A stretch of DNA of 64,000 nucleotides from Atopsyche davidsoni (lineage: Eukaryota > Arthropoda > Insecta > Trichoptera > Hydrobiosidae): NCBI GenBank assembly GCA_022113835.1, contig JAILWY010000012.1, positions 3,720,001 to 3,784,000 of the forward strand, in the 5' to 3' direction. A program made the position numbers and the translations under genes. Of the stretch, positions 27,591-38,660 are shown piece by piece. The notes beneath the pieces were generated by a model. The model did not search any database. It saw nothing but the letters and a program-made list of their open reading frames with translations, and had not been told where the DNA came from. Numbering within the stretch: the first letter of the stretch is position 1; each line of letters starts with the position of its first letter.

Positions 27591-28060
27591 AGAGATTCAT
27601 TGGACCTCATCGACATATTGAACTTGTGCAAATTTGTCCATCCCAGCGCTATTGACCGGCAAACATTTTTTCAGGTCTTTTTCGCAATCGCTTTTATCCA
27701 AGTGCGCCGTTTGTCGCAAGCAAATACGCACACGTTAATTGTTTGCGAATGTTTTGAGCCGAAATTAATGAGGAGGAATTCCATCATTAACTTTTCATTC
27801 GGACGGGGTCCCACATCCATGGGGGTGCGACGAGAGCAGGGCCCGTCTGCAAGGGGCCGGGGCTTCCGAATTCATTAACCGATCCATTTCTCAGTGGGGC
27901 CAAATTAACCGTGAAAGCGAAACGGCTTAAGTTTGGTTTGTTGGGTTAAGTTACTTGCAAAAACTTGAACGATGTTAGAGCGAGACGAGCAATATTGCCG
28001 CAAAGCCTCGCTGCTCGTGATGTTGATGCCCTCGGACGCGAGAGTACTTGTTACATTCGG
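27591..28060. promoter_or_regulatory. GC-rich island, candidate enhancer
   Basis: GC and CpG enriched at about 27650-27900 and again at 27975-28050. Frames at 27434-27655, 27600-27878 and 27965-28258 (plus, different registers) overlap it, but their translations show no domain. A GGGGCCGGGG-like word is near 27853 and TTAATTG near 27737. Regulatory role is inferred from composition only. Confidence 0.3.
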
Positions 28061-28860
28061 ATAAAGCACCACGTAATACGATATTCATACAACGATAGTA
28101 TTTTAAGGCCTCAACGAGTAAAAACTTCAGTTTTATGGCTATGCTACGCTATTGGCATAAAAAAATTAAAAACTACAACCGAATGCATTATTATGAGTTA
28201 CACAAAAAAATATTTACACAGCAAAATTATCAGTGGTTTACCTAGATACACGCTATGATAATACATATTAGTTTTACGTTGGCTTTAGAAATCCAAACAA
28301 ATTTAATCTAAGTAATCACCCTTTTATTTGTTCTACTATTTAAGAGTCAAGGGGTGCTACAGGAGGATAAACAATGAGTTAAAATTGCGCTGGAAATCTA
28401 CATTTATACATTTCACTATTTAACTGTATCAATACATTGAAATAAAAATAAAATTGTTTAAGCAAAAATATTATATTTTACATTAAAAATCAGCTTGATA
28501 ATCTAAGCTTGTTGAAATAAATAATTGATATTTAAATGAAGGTCCAAAATATAATAATTATAAGCTTTACGTACTTAAAGTACTTAGCTGGAGTTTTTTG
28601 TTTTTATCATAAAAAGGTCATAAAGAGATGATTTTAATTAATTATAATTTTCATAAATCCACTGAAATGATCCAAACTCTAATATACAAATTTTGAACAA
28701 GACTTTACAATTCGTAGTCTCTAATGAGAACAATCCCTCTCATAACGACTCGTACACGTGGCATTGAAAACTTTGGTAGAAAATTCCACGAGAAGAACTT
28801 AATTTAATATCGAATAGACTCAATACGTAACTAAGTTTAAACGCTCCGAATTAGTAGTTT
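28061..28860. other. AT-rich spacer, no gene seen
   Basis: AT-rich, apart from a short mixed patch at 28730-28790. No frame, RNA or repeat supported. Confidence 0.6.
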
Positions 28861-29620
28861 TAATGCCATATAAAATATCATTTCGATAAATCACACTGTC
28901 GGAGCTTTAATCCGATCCGAATACATTATCCGAGCTGTTAACCACTGCCAATACTGCGGCGCGGTGTAATTCTTCAACACGGTCCAATTAAGCATTCGCA
29001 TGATCCGCCGCCGCCGATAAAAAGGACAAAAGCCCCTCCGACTCAAAGGCCATCGGTGAATTTTAATCTATCGGGGCACCGGGCGCACGATTAGGTTAAG
29101 GCAAACACAAAACGGATCGCCAATGATCACCGGGGCGTCCGCGCCGATGGCCACGATATTATTATCCCGGGCCGGGCATGCATATTCATACGGCCGGCCG
29201 GGAGGCTAGCAAACGCGATTAACATGCTGCCGGGCGACCGCTTTGACCGACACCCCCCACCCCCACCCGCACCCTGCACCCCGCACCCTCTCACCCCCAC
29301 CCTCGCACCCCCACCCCCGCACCCCGCACCCCCGCCCCCTCCGCCCGTTTTTGAATTTCAGATTTAATTACTCCCAGCGAATGGTCGTAATGAAATTTAT
29401 ATTTTTTGATATGGCCACTGCAGGGCGGCACGCGGGACTTTAATAACAGAAAACAACGGTAAATATTTTGTGATTTTTATGGCGTCACGGGGAACTCGCG
29501 ATTTCCGGGCATTATTAGATTTGTTTATTTCGCTGTTTACGCGACGTGTGAGAGATCCTAGCCTGACCAAAAACCCACAACTCGCTATGCTGTATGGACA
29601 AGACGCGATCGCTGGTACGT
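28861..29620. promoter_or_regulatory. Largest CpG-rich island in the window, candidate promoter or enhancer
   Basis: About 700 bp with the highest GC and CpG density seen here. It contains ATGCATATTCAT (29178-29189), an octamer or paired-POU-like site, beside the palindrome CGGCCGGCCG (29191-29200), several CCCGGGCC words, and the C-rich tract described separately. No coding frame of significance crosses it: the 66-codon frame at 29243-29443 is a Pro-His repeat forced by the C-rich tract. It is the best candidate for a CpG-type promoter or strong enhancer, but I see no TATA box, initiator or downstream exon that would settle the direction of transcription. Confidence 0.38.
29251..29347 (-). 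repeat. C-rich (CACCC)-type tract, G-quadruplex potential on minus strand
   Basis: Nearly pure C with interspersed A and few G or T: many runs of three to six C separated by one to four bases. On the minus strand these are more than a dozen G runs, far above the four needed for an intramolecular quadruplex. The plus strand could form an i-motif. CACCC boxes also bind KLF/Sp zinc-finger factors. Repeat-unit irregularity suggests slippage mutation. Confidence 0.8.
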
Positions 29621-29846
29621 TATGCATATAACGTTATTTGCATGTATTGCATTGTATACAGAAATCTGTGGATGCCATTCTGTACCATGAGCGTGTGTAA
29701 TGGAGTAGTGGACTTGGAACGATTGAAGGAGCTCCTGTTATTGTTTATGAAGCTTGCTACTGAAGGAGTATCAGATCTAAACGATCTATATAATAACAGA
29801 ATTTTCCTTCCGATATAAAACTGCGGTGTCGAACGACCCGGGGACC
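29621..29846. other. Interval before the hAT insertion, no supported gene
   Basis: A 74-codon frame at 29594-29818 (plus) is unrecognised. The stretch is of intermediate composition and may be part of an older repeat into which the hAT element inserted. The sequence just past the insertion (30077-30350) has a similar, mildly GC-richer composition. Confidence 0.4.
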
Positions 29847-29854
29847 CACTACAC
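29847..29854 (+). repeat. 8-bp target-site duplication, left copy
   Basis: CACTACAC, identical to 30069-30076. The central TA fits the nnnTAnnn preference of Buster-type hAT transposases. Confidence 0.85.
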
Positions 29855-30068
29855 CAGTGCTTCTCAAAGTGGTCCCTACGGACCCCAGGGGGTTTAGAAA
29901 ATTAAAATCGATTTGGGGGTCCCTGAACAACGTCAGGGGGTCCGCGCAAGGTTTAATATGAAATTAAAAAATTGTGACACATTTTTATTAATATGGAAGT
30001 TAAAATAAATTGGGCAAATTTTGACTATGAAACGGGGTCCCTGGGCCAAAAGAGTTTGAGAGCCACTG
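29855..30068. mobile_element. hAT (Buster-type) miniature transposon, 214 bp
   Basis: The left end reads CAGTGCTTCTCAAAGT and the right end, reverse-complemented, reads CAGTGGCTCTCAAACT, giving 16-bp terminal inverted repeats with three mismatches. A perfect 8-bp duplication flanks the element. CAG-start termini, 8-bp duplications and a central TA in the target are hallmarks of the Buster branch of hAT transposons, which includes the Charlie-like elements. Inner subterminal repeats of GGGGTCC/GGACCCC type occur on both sides. At 214 bp with no open frame it cannot encode transposase and must have moved in trans. The perfect duplication suggests a fairly recent insertion. Confidence 0.88.
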
Positions 30069-30076
30069 CACTACAC
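30069..30076 (+). repeat. 8-bp target-site duplication, right copy
   Basis: CACTACAC, identical to 29847-29854. Together the two copies date the hAT insertion as young relative to point mutation. Confidence 0.85.
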
Positions 30077-32090
30077 TATTTTCCCCTTAGAAAACCATGA
30101 GCACTCCATGGCTCAGCATTAGTATATGCTCAGTTAAAATGTTGCCAACCTACTCTGAGGAGAGATACTTGATGAAGAAGTTACAGAAATCATGACGTAA
30201 GTCTACTTGCATCCGGAATATGCGATGTTGGCAGGAAGTCGGAAGAACAGCTAAACTAATAATACTGGCTCAGGATAGAGATAGGTTAAGTAAGATAGTT
30301 ACCAACTTTTTCCAAGGAGACGCACCAGAGGAAGTACAAAAGAAATCGAATAAATAATATTTTATTTCCATTCCTTTTAAAATTAGGGACAGTTCTAGCA
30401 ACCGTTGTTTTATGAATATTTCTTAGGTGTAAGGCTGCGTTTCTTCTTTGAAATTATAACTTTTCAGCGGCCAACTATAAGTATTTGAAATACTCAATTT
30501 AAAGTTTTTTAAAGTTTCGGTACTGGGGACATCTATACCAAAAAGTCGGAACTTTAAATAAGTACACGGAAAAACGCTCAAGAGCATACTATTTATAATT
30601 TAAATTTATATAGATGTTTTAAATTTTTTTTTTGACTTTGGGTAAAAAAAAAAACTTAAATGATATAAAATAAAACCCCTTTTATTTCTATGAAAAACGT
30701 TATAACCAGGATATCCGCAATTGTCTCTAATCGCTTACCAATTTGCAATTGTCTCTAATCGGTATATTTACACACTATATAGTCAAATTATTTAAGCTCG
30801 AATGTCTTTCGCTCATCATTTCACCAGCCTCTAATAGTAGTTTATATCAGTTGAAAGTTGACATTCAAAAAGAATTTATGATAATGCCAAAATAAATTTA
30901 GTGATGACGATATTTAAATCATTAATGGTGCTCTGTTTGGAGAAGCTTTTAATTTCGGATGCCAGGTATTTATTTAATGAAAGCTCAGAGGTCAAAAGAC
31001 TTGACGTTAAAATTCATATTGAATTTAAAAAGTATGTAAATTTAAATGTCACGTTGTTTTTTTTATTTGAGTCTGAAAGAAAAAGACATTCAATAGCGAT
31101 ATTTGCTGGATCTTTAAATACGTTTATCGGCATAAATTGAATCTAAATATGTTAATTATAAATATATATTTTCTATTCGTTTTTTTTTTTCATTTAATGT
31201 AAAATAATGTGTGTTTACAATAAAATATATTTTGTTTTTAAAATAATTAATGAAAGCCCGTTCTTTTTATTCCTTGTACAAGTATGTTAACGTACAGTTT
31301 AATATTAATGTAAATATACAGTATTTTCTTTATTTAGCCAGTAAATATTATATTAATACTTTTTGCTAAATACAGTACAAGAAAGGATTAATTTCTCTTT
31401 GTATTTTCAAATTATTCCAAATGCTATAGAAATAATAGAAGTTGGCCAAGGTATTACCATAACACAATACTAAACTGTAGGTTTGTAATTGTTGAAGTGA
31501 GCATCTCTGAACAAAACAATTTGCATTTGGTGTGTCGGCACGGACTAATGCCAATCATTTTCCATTCCGTAGATCTGTTTGTGTATTTATAAATTCAACA
31601 CGTGTATCAGCTTCTATATTTAACAAACTGATAGAGGAGCTCTCGTAGGAATGGATACAAATCTCCATAATATATATAAGTATTGTTTTTAACTTCTGAA
31701 ATAAATATTCTTATGTCCGCAATTGATACTTACGCATAAATATAATTGGCTTACATCTACAACATATCCAGGGATATTTTATCCTCCAGTGTCACGAAAA
31801 AAATTTCTCGTTATTTTATGGTGTCAATCAATTGGAATATGAAAAATCACTAACATTTCTTGTGGAAGATATAATAGTAGTTAGAAATATACTCAGAGTT
31901 TTCTAGAAAATGTTGCAGTGCACCCTGAAATAACGCGAGTAAAAAATTTAATCTTGTTACTTTCATCTCAGTTTCAATTTATTTCTTTACGCAAGCTTTA
32001 CGCTATGCAAAAATCACTTTGAATCTTTAAATTAATGTTTGCATCTTCAGTTATTTAATCACAGAGTTCTTTGAGCATTAACTGAAATAA
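30077..32090. other. AT-rich spacer, no gene seen
   Basis: The first 270 bp are of mixed composition, the rest AT-rich. Short frames at 30901-31140 (plus) and 31366-31554 (minus) are unrecognised and treated as chance. Confidence 0.55.
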
Positions 32091-32120
32091 TTGGCTTTCA
32101 CAAAAGCTTCATCAGCAGAT
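32091..32120 (-). ncRNA. Weak hammerhead-like motif
   Basis: On the minus strand CTGATGA (32115 to 32109) is followed by a perfect 5-bp stem GCTTT/AAAGC with a short loop, but CAAT stands where GAAA should. The first box and helix II are present and the second box is lost. It may be a decayed relative of the 14.15 kb motif or a coincidence. Confidence 0.2.
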
Positions 32121-35100
32121 GATAATTTTCTACAGACGGTATTTATAATAGAAAAAATTACTGCCTAGTCCCGATATAACATCCCTTCGATGCAATTAGA
32201 AGAACCATAAATACTGCAAAAAAATTCTCAGTGAAAATTTACGCAGCCGTCTCGATAATTTCTCGATTTTAATATGGCTCAGTATCCTGGCTTTATCCGG
32301 TCAGTGCTTTAAGCTTTTTAATTAGCGATGCTGTTCACTGTGGTGGAGTGTTTATAGTAGCATCTTCTTTCTACCACGGTGCTAATTTTGAATGAAACAG
32401 AACTCTAGTCATCTTATTAGCACAGAATGTGTCTTCTAGACTGTACTGTCACCGTTCTTTGATCAAGAGGAGCTTCTAAATTGTTAATACCCGAAGATCC
32501 ACAAACGCCACTAATTGCGAAAAATTGAGCTTCTTTGATGTAGAAACTGATAAAATCGATGAAGACGTCGTTAAATAATTAAACTGCGGCTAAAATGTTG
32601 GAAACTTTTGCTTAATTACATTAACGATTATATTCAAAGTTTATTATATCAGCTGGGCTCCCTTGATTTGAAAATATTATAAGAGAATATCTCTCTTGGT
32701 TGAGATTTTTCTGATAACATGGCGATGATACATAGAAATAGATATTCTAGAATGTTTAATGAGATCGTAGTTTTTTTCTCTCTATTTTTGCAATAATTAC
32801 GATGGTCGGTCTTCCTTGGTTGACATGGAGCAGATTAATAAGGTCATGTTCCTTCAGGACCGGAACAAAAAGAATAATATTCACGGTAAGTTCTAGATTT
32901 TCTTTGAACGAGAGCGCAGACATTCTCCCTGGCATATTTTTTTTATGAGAGTTTTGTATATATTTTTTTTGAATTTTTATTGAAGAGATTTATTACATAT
33001 CCATGATAAGTTATATTTAAAATTTATTTCTTAATGGCAATTTTTGAGAGATTTTTAATTTTTATATTTTAATCGCTTCATAAAGTTTTCGGATTAATTT
33101 TTCTCTATTTCTCAGTTCTTTTAAAATAACTTTTAAGTTTTTAAGTAATACAAAAGTTTGCTTTTTATTTTGTATAGACGCAGGTTTTCCCTAAATTTTA
33201 ATAAAGTATACGCACCAATATAACTTTGAATGTTTGAAAATGCTTTTGTAGAAGGAGAATTTTGATTCGATTGCATACTGTAGAATGTTTTCCTTCATTG
33301 TAAAACTCTTCAATAGTTCAATACAGCAACCGGCTGAAGAATTCTTACAGGAGTTTATAATTGGGTTGTAGATTATTCATACCAGAGAACACCAGCAAAA
33401 TGGAATATTTCATAGAAATAAATTAGATATATATTCCTTTATTGTTTTCTTCCTTGCTGATCATGTACTTATTATATATTATAGGTAGTATCGTACAAAT
33501 GTACACGTTAAGTTTATTCAATGCTTGCGAAACACATTGCAAAACAAAATCAAAGAGAATCTAAAACTTCTTCAGCAAACAACATCGAAGTACAAATGGT
33601 TATTAGTAGCTCGCAAAATAAATAAACTAGAAATACACAGTGATTAACACACATGTTAGCAGTCAAACTAGAAAAAAAAATCGAATGCTTTCTTACCAAA
33701 ATTAGATTATTATATAACCTGAGCAATAAAAAACCGTAATTACCAATTATTTTTATTTTATTTCTTAGCAAAAAAACTCAAACCTTCCTACTTATTACAA
33801 AAACAGGTAATTTCATTAATTTATGGTATTGCTTATCCTGCTTTAAGTGCTACATAAGGGTGTATTTTATTTAGCCGAAACTAAACTAAGCCTTCGAGTC
33901 CCGGTTTACCTGCGCATATAAGATCTGCGTATCTTCACAATTAATAGGTTGTAGCACATTGGCTAAATGCTATTAAGCCGTTAGCCCTAGTCAAATTAGC
34001 ATGATATTGGAATGCATCGAATTAATTTCGCTTTAATTGACCTTTGGGAATCGATGCAAAGGTGCCTAATCACCTAATACTAATATATTATAATATCATA
34101 TAATTTATATTTAATATAAATTTTATTTTTACTAATTTTAACTCTTATACATCAAGCTCAGGTTATCGTATTTCACATCGTCGCTTTTTTTTTTGTTTGT
34201 TATTGCCTTAGGCTTTCACGAACTTCAAGATAAACCTGAAATAGCCGTACAATAATATCCATTTAGCAAATATAAGATATTAATATATTTGATACTCCTA
34301 GTGACATGATAACAACAGAAAATTTATAAAAGAATCCCGATACACTAGATTGATGCTTGTTTAGGTAACGGAAAAAAAATTATTCTTATAATATTTTTAG
34401 TCTCGATTTAAAACTAGGTGAAAAATTTGTTAGAAGTTATAAACTTATGAAAAATACTTGAATAAGCTAATAGTCATTTGTGGCTAATCATATAGAGCCA
34501 GTATCATTAGCCGCACAAAATGAACATTTTCGAAGTAAAACAAACATTAGCTAATTCGTTTTTTCGTTTATTTTTTTCTTGGGTTACATTTTTGTGGGAT
34601 AATTCTCGTCTTAAGTGCATTATACTTTCGTAACAATAGTAATTACGTTGCCTCTTTCTTTCCCGTAATATATGCTATGCATTACAACTTTAAATGTGTT
34701 CCGGAAACCTGTAAAAAGCATAATGAGTGGGGTATATAAATATGGAACAATTTCTAGTCAGATTTATGCATCTTAAATTAGTGAACCGAATAAATTATTA
34801 AACACACAGAAAAAACACGGGATATCCGCACTAGGAATATAAATCGGCATTTTTTTTTCAAATCGAGCGGACGTGAATTTCAATATTCAGAACCCTTTTT
34901 TGAAATTTTCAGCACATCCCCAATCTGTTAATATATAACTGAAAAAGGTTACAAAAAAATATATTAAATAACAAAATATCCTTATTAATTTAAAAACTTT
35001 TTATAGCTAAATTATTAAAATTTGTTCAAATTCAGTGAATATTTTAATTTTAGTAATTTAATATCAAACGTTTCTTTGATTAAAATAAAATTGTAATGTC

Positions 35101-35690
35101 AAGCCAAAAATAAGGTGATTTTACTCAATTTAAAAATTAAAGGGGGCGGTCATCCGATTTTGCTGTAACTACTGTTAAAGTTTGTTTGAAGTGGCTTTAG
35201 CAGTAAGAAAGTTACTGAGTTCAGCCTATTCAATTACCCCTTAACTTTCATCTATTTCTTAGCCTCCAGTTATGCAAAGTTACATATAAATTTTGCATAC
35301 TCAAACATTCCACAGGTATAAACTAAGAAATTTAAATCTAAGCCTACAACATATTATTTTCACAATATATGACAGAACAACAATTACTAATATAAAACTT
35401 TTTGGCTATCTGACCTATGATTTTTATTATTATAATAATATAATTTTTTACTTGTGTTAATATAAAATACTACTAAAAATCAGCAGTTAAATGAGTACTT
35501 AATAACCTCAGTTCTTGCCGCAGTTCCGGTCAAATATTTTAAGACTCCTTGAATTTCCAACATTTTTAAACCTTATCCGTAAGGTGTTTAATAATGAAAA
35601 ACGATATTGCACCAAGTTGAACCTAATGAAATAGTTGAATTGAAAATTCTAAATAAGAATTCGTTTTAGATTTAATATGAGCGTAAATTA
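32121..35690. other. AT-rich spacer, no gene seen
   Basis: AT-rich, with minor mixed patches at 32270-32560, 33860-34060 and 35150-35290. The 73-codon minus-strand frame at 33550-33771 encodes a hydrophobic stretch with no known motif. No gene, RNA or mobile element supported. Confidence 0.6.
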
Positions 35691-36060
35691 AATTCTCTTT
35701 TATTCAGTGAGAGCCAAGCGCCCCCGGAATAAAATAAAAGTAACGCACCCGTAAACACGGGGAGCTTCCCCCCCGTCTAATGGATAATTCGGACAACGTA
35801 AATTTGTATTACGGCCAAAAGAGCCTCTCCTTGCGGGACCAAGGCGGAGCCTCCGGCGAAAAAACGGCCGCTTTAATAAGGCGGAGACGGTACCGAATGA
35901 ACTTGGATAGGCTTTCATCTCAAGAATACTAATCCACGTAAACGTCCCGCGTTTCAAAATGATGCTAAAAGAATTAGTGGACATGCAATTGATAGCACCT
36001 TCCCATTTTTTCAAAACATCAGTACTAAACGTGATCTCAGTTTTGGCCGGCGTTTTATTA
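35691..36060. promoter_or_regulatory. GC-rich island, candidate enhancer
   Basis: GC- and CpG-rich at 35705-35900 with a C run near 35768-35774 and CGGCCGC near 35866. A 104-codon minus frame (35700-36014) and an 83-codon plus frame (35959-36210) overlap head to head. The minus translation is basic and of mixed composition, and I do not recognise either. Probably a non-coding island. Confidence 0.3.
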
Positions 36061-37365
36061 GAATTTATGGGTTTTCTTTTATTGATCTATACAAGGTTAG
36101 CAACACCCCAATGTTTCGATCCGCGTTTCGAAAGTAAAATCCCTGAAAATGTTCTCAGCACGAAGACTGAAACGTCTGAGAACAGATATTTCAGTTTTAC
36201 GGTAAAGTAAAAAAATCTGGATTTGAAATTTGATGACATGTTTAATAAGGGTGCATTACAGCCTCATTTGATGCCAATACCAATCTAGGGTGAAAAATTT
36301 TGCCCCAAATAATTATTACACAATAACCCCACTATATTGGTTAATAAAAACCACCAAAAACGAAAATTAAAAAAATCCAGCATCTAATTACATGAATTGT
36401 TTAAACCTTAATATTTAAAGTGGATCAAAATTAAAACATTCTTTTTATTTATAAAAAAATAACCTGTGGGTTTATTATTAATATTTTAATGTGTTATTTT
36501 CTTAACAAGTGACATAATTCATCTAACAAAATTTTCTCTTCAGTAAAAAAATATTGAAAAAATTCCTTTTTAAATAATAATGCATTTTTAGTTTTACAAC
36601 TACCTTGTTTGTTGTTTAATATATGAAATGAATATTGCAGAATTAGCATAACTAGCATCAGTTTCAGTTATTGATGTTAAATAAATACAATTTATTTATG
36701 GTATTTGAAACATACGAAACATTTTTCATTTATGGTATCTACGTAATTACTTAGATATTCTCACATAACTGTATGTACAAGATCTAATATCATTATTTGC
36801 CAGTGTAATATGTATCTGTATATGTATGTGATCACTCACTTTTAAAAAAACTATACTCGCTTTACTGCAACTTTCTCAAGAACAAGATGATATATTATTT
36901 TATTACATTTTGTGAAAACACGCACATCACATAAAAATTTCAGTCCAAAACTAATGTAAAGTGATTTACCTTTATAAGAATACTTTGTACGCAATTTATT
37001 TGAACTAATGTCCTGTGTAATATTACTACGCGTTATACATCACGAAGTGACAAGGCATATAAAGCACTTATTTTATTATATTGTTCACACATAAACTTTT
37101 TATAAAATAAATATATTGGCTAAAATATTTTTTTGTAAGTGTCGTCTTGAATGCCGTAGCATAAAGTACGAGAATAATAGGGTAAATGCATTTTATGGCA
37201 ATATTAAAACAAATTTAAAAAAAAAACATTATTTTTGCTTAAATTATTAAAATACTGGCGTAAAAAACGCATTATTTTCTTAATGCATATAAATTTAAAA
37301 TTTACATTTTTTTTCCAGCATTTTCACGTTTTTTCTTTTCAAAGTGTATTCAAAATAAGTAACAC
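36061..37365. other. AT-rich spacer, no gene seen
   Basis: AT-rich throughout, with a small patch of mixed composition at 36240-36300. The frame at 37235-37420 is phenylalanine- and lysine-rich from base composition alone. Confidence 0.6.
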
Positions 37366-37660
37366 TTTTCCTCAAGCAAATGGACGATGCATTATCATAG
37401 GACCTGAGGGTGGCCGGTAACGGCGCGTAGGGGCGGAGAGATCGCGGTCTCATTCGTTCCCATTTGAATTAATTGGAAGCGACAGGAAGAGCCTCCGCCG
37501 GGTTTCAGGCCGTGACGACAGAAGGCAGTGTTTCCAGCGGCCACTTTGCGGGGTGAGATCCCCGGCAGCCCGGGCCGGCCGGAGTTGTGACGTGATAATG
37601 TTCACCGCTGAAAGCTGCGGAATTGGTTTCAGGCATTTCTGAAAAATCTTCTTTGTACGC
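37366..37660. promoter_or_regulatory. GC-rich island, candidate enhancer
   Basis: About 290 bp, strongly CpG-rich at 37410-37600, with CCCGGGCCGGCCGG near 37569 and GTGACGTGATAATG near 37586, a bZIP-like half site beside a TAAT core. Two minus-strand frames in different registers (37450-37662 and 37505-37762) run through it without recognisable domains. Confidence 0.33.
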
Positions 37661-38330
37661 AAATAGAATTAACCTACTTAAAAATCCCGCCAGATAGAAA
37701 AATACCCCAAAAATTAGGACCCCCAATGCCACAATCTTAATCGCTACATTTAGATAAGACAACGCTTTTATTTCATTTTTTTATATAAAGCCATATCAAA
37801 AAATAAAAATCGTATAGTCTAAAATGACGAGTTGGGGGGCTAATCAATAATTTTAAGTTACTGTTCGTCATAATAAAAGCAAGCTTTTTCGCTGGATTTA
37901 AATTTCACAGTGCTTTGAACAAGACGGTTACTTATATGAACCACAAATGGAAGCCATTCGAAGTTCGCATTAAACCTCCAAAAAGCATGTCCACAAATGC
38001 GACCATTCATAATAATTGAATGCTTTTAATTGTAGGCTCATTTGCAACCCCATGCTCGTGGCCATTTATTTAGAGTACCCTTATTACGGTAGAATTCCTA
38101 CGTGTGACAACAGAAGGGTATACACGCGCTATTATGTACAGTAATACGAATACAGGTACCACAATATCTATTAACTTTTATCCCAAACACATACACTTTG
38201 AAAAAAATAAAATGCGTCAGAGTTACATACGCTATATATCCCGCGAGAGTTGAGCTTTTTGCACAAAATGTACACCGTTATAACTAAAACTTCACAAACA
38301 GAATAAAACAAATATTTGAAATGCGACCGG
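37661..38330. other. AT-rich spacer, no gene seen
   Basis: Mostly AT-rich, with scattered CpG words. No gene or repeat recognised. Confidence 0.55.
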
Positions 38331-38660
38331 TATACTTGTGAAGATTTTTCGGGGTTCTGAAATCGGTAAATCTATCTGATCCTCTCGCCTTGGCGATCCT
38401 TCCATAGTTGGTTACTTCGCCCTTTTCGCTTGAGTTATTACATCACAAACCTTCGCTTGAGAGGGAATCCGTGTATTCGCCTTCTGTCTCTACGCGTGGT
38501 ACCTCCCGGAATGCATCTTTTCACTCCTCTTTCCCGTACTTGGAATTTTTGAATACCTCTGGAACAAAGCTTTGCGTTTCGCTTCCATAGGTCATTACAG
38601 GTAAAGCACATCGGTTGAATACCTTGCGATTCGAACAAAGCGAAAGGTTTTTCCTCAGTA
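38331..38660. other. GC-elevated non-coding island
   Basis: Raised GC with opposed overlapping frames, 38408-38590 (plus) and 38438-38638 (minus), neither recognisable. Pyrimidine-rich on the plus strand. No specific motif cluster seen. Confidence 0.28.

Noticed and set aside
35700..36014. 104-codon minus-strand frame
   Set aside because: No known domain, and overlapped by an unrelated plus-strand frame. Likely a compositional effect.
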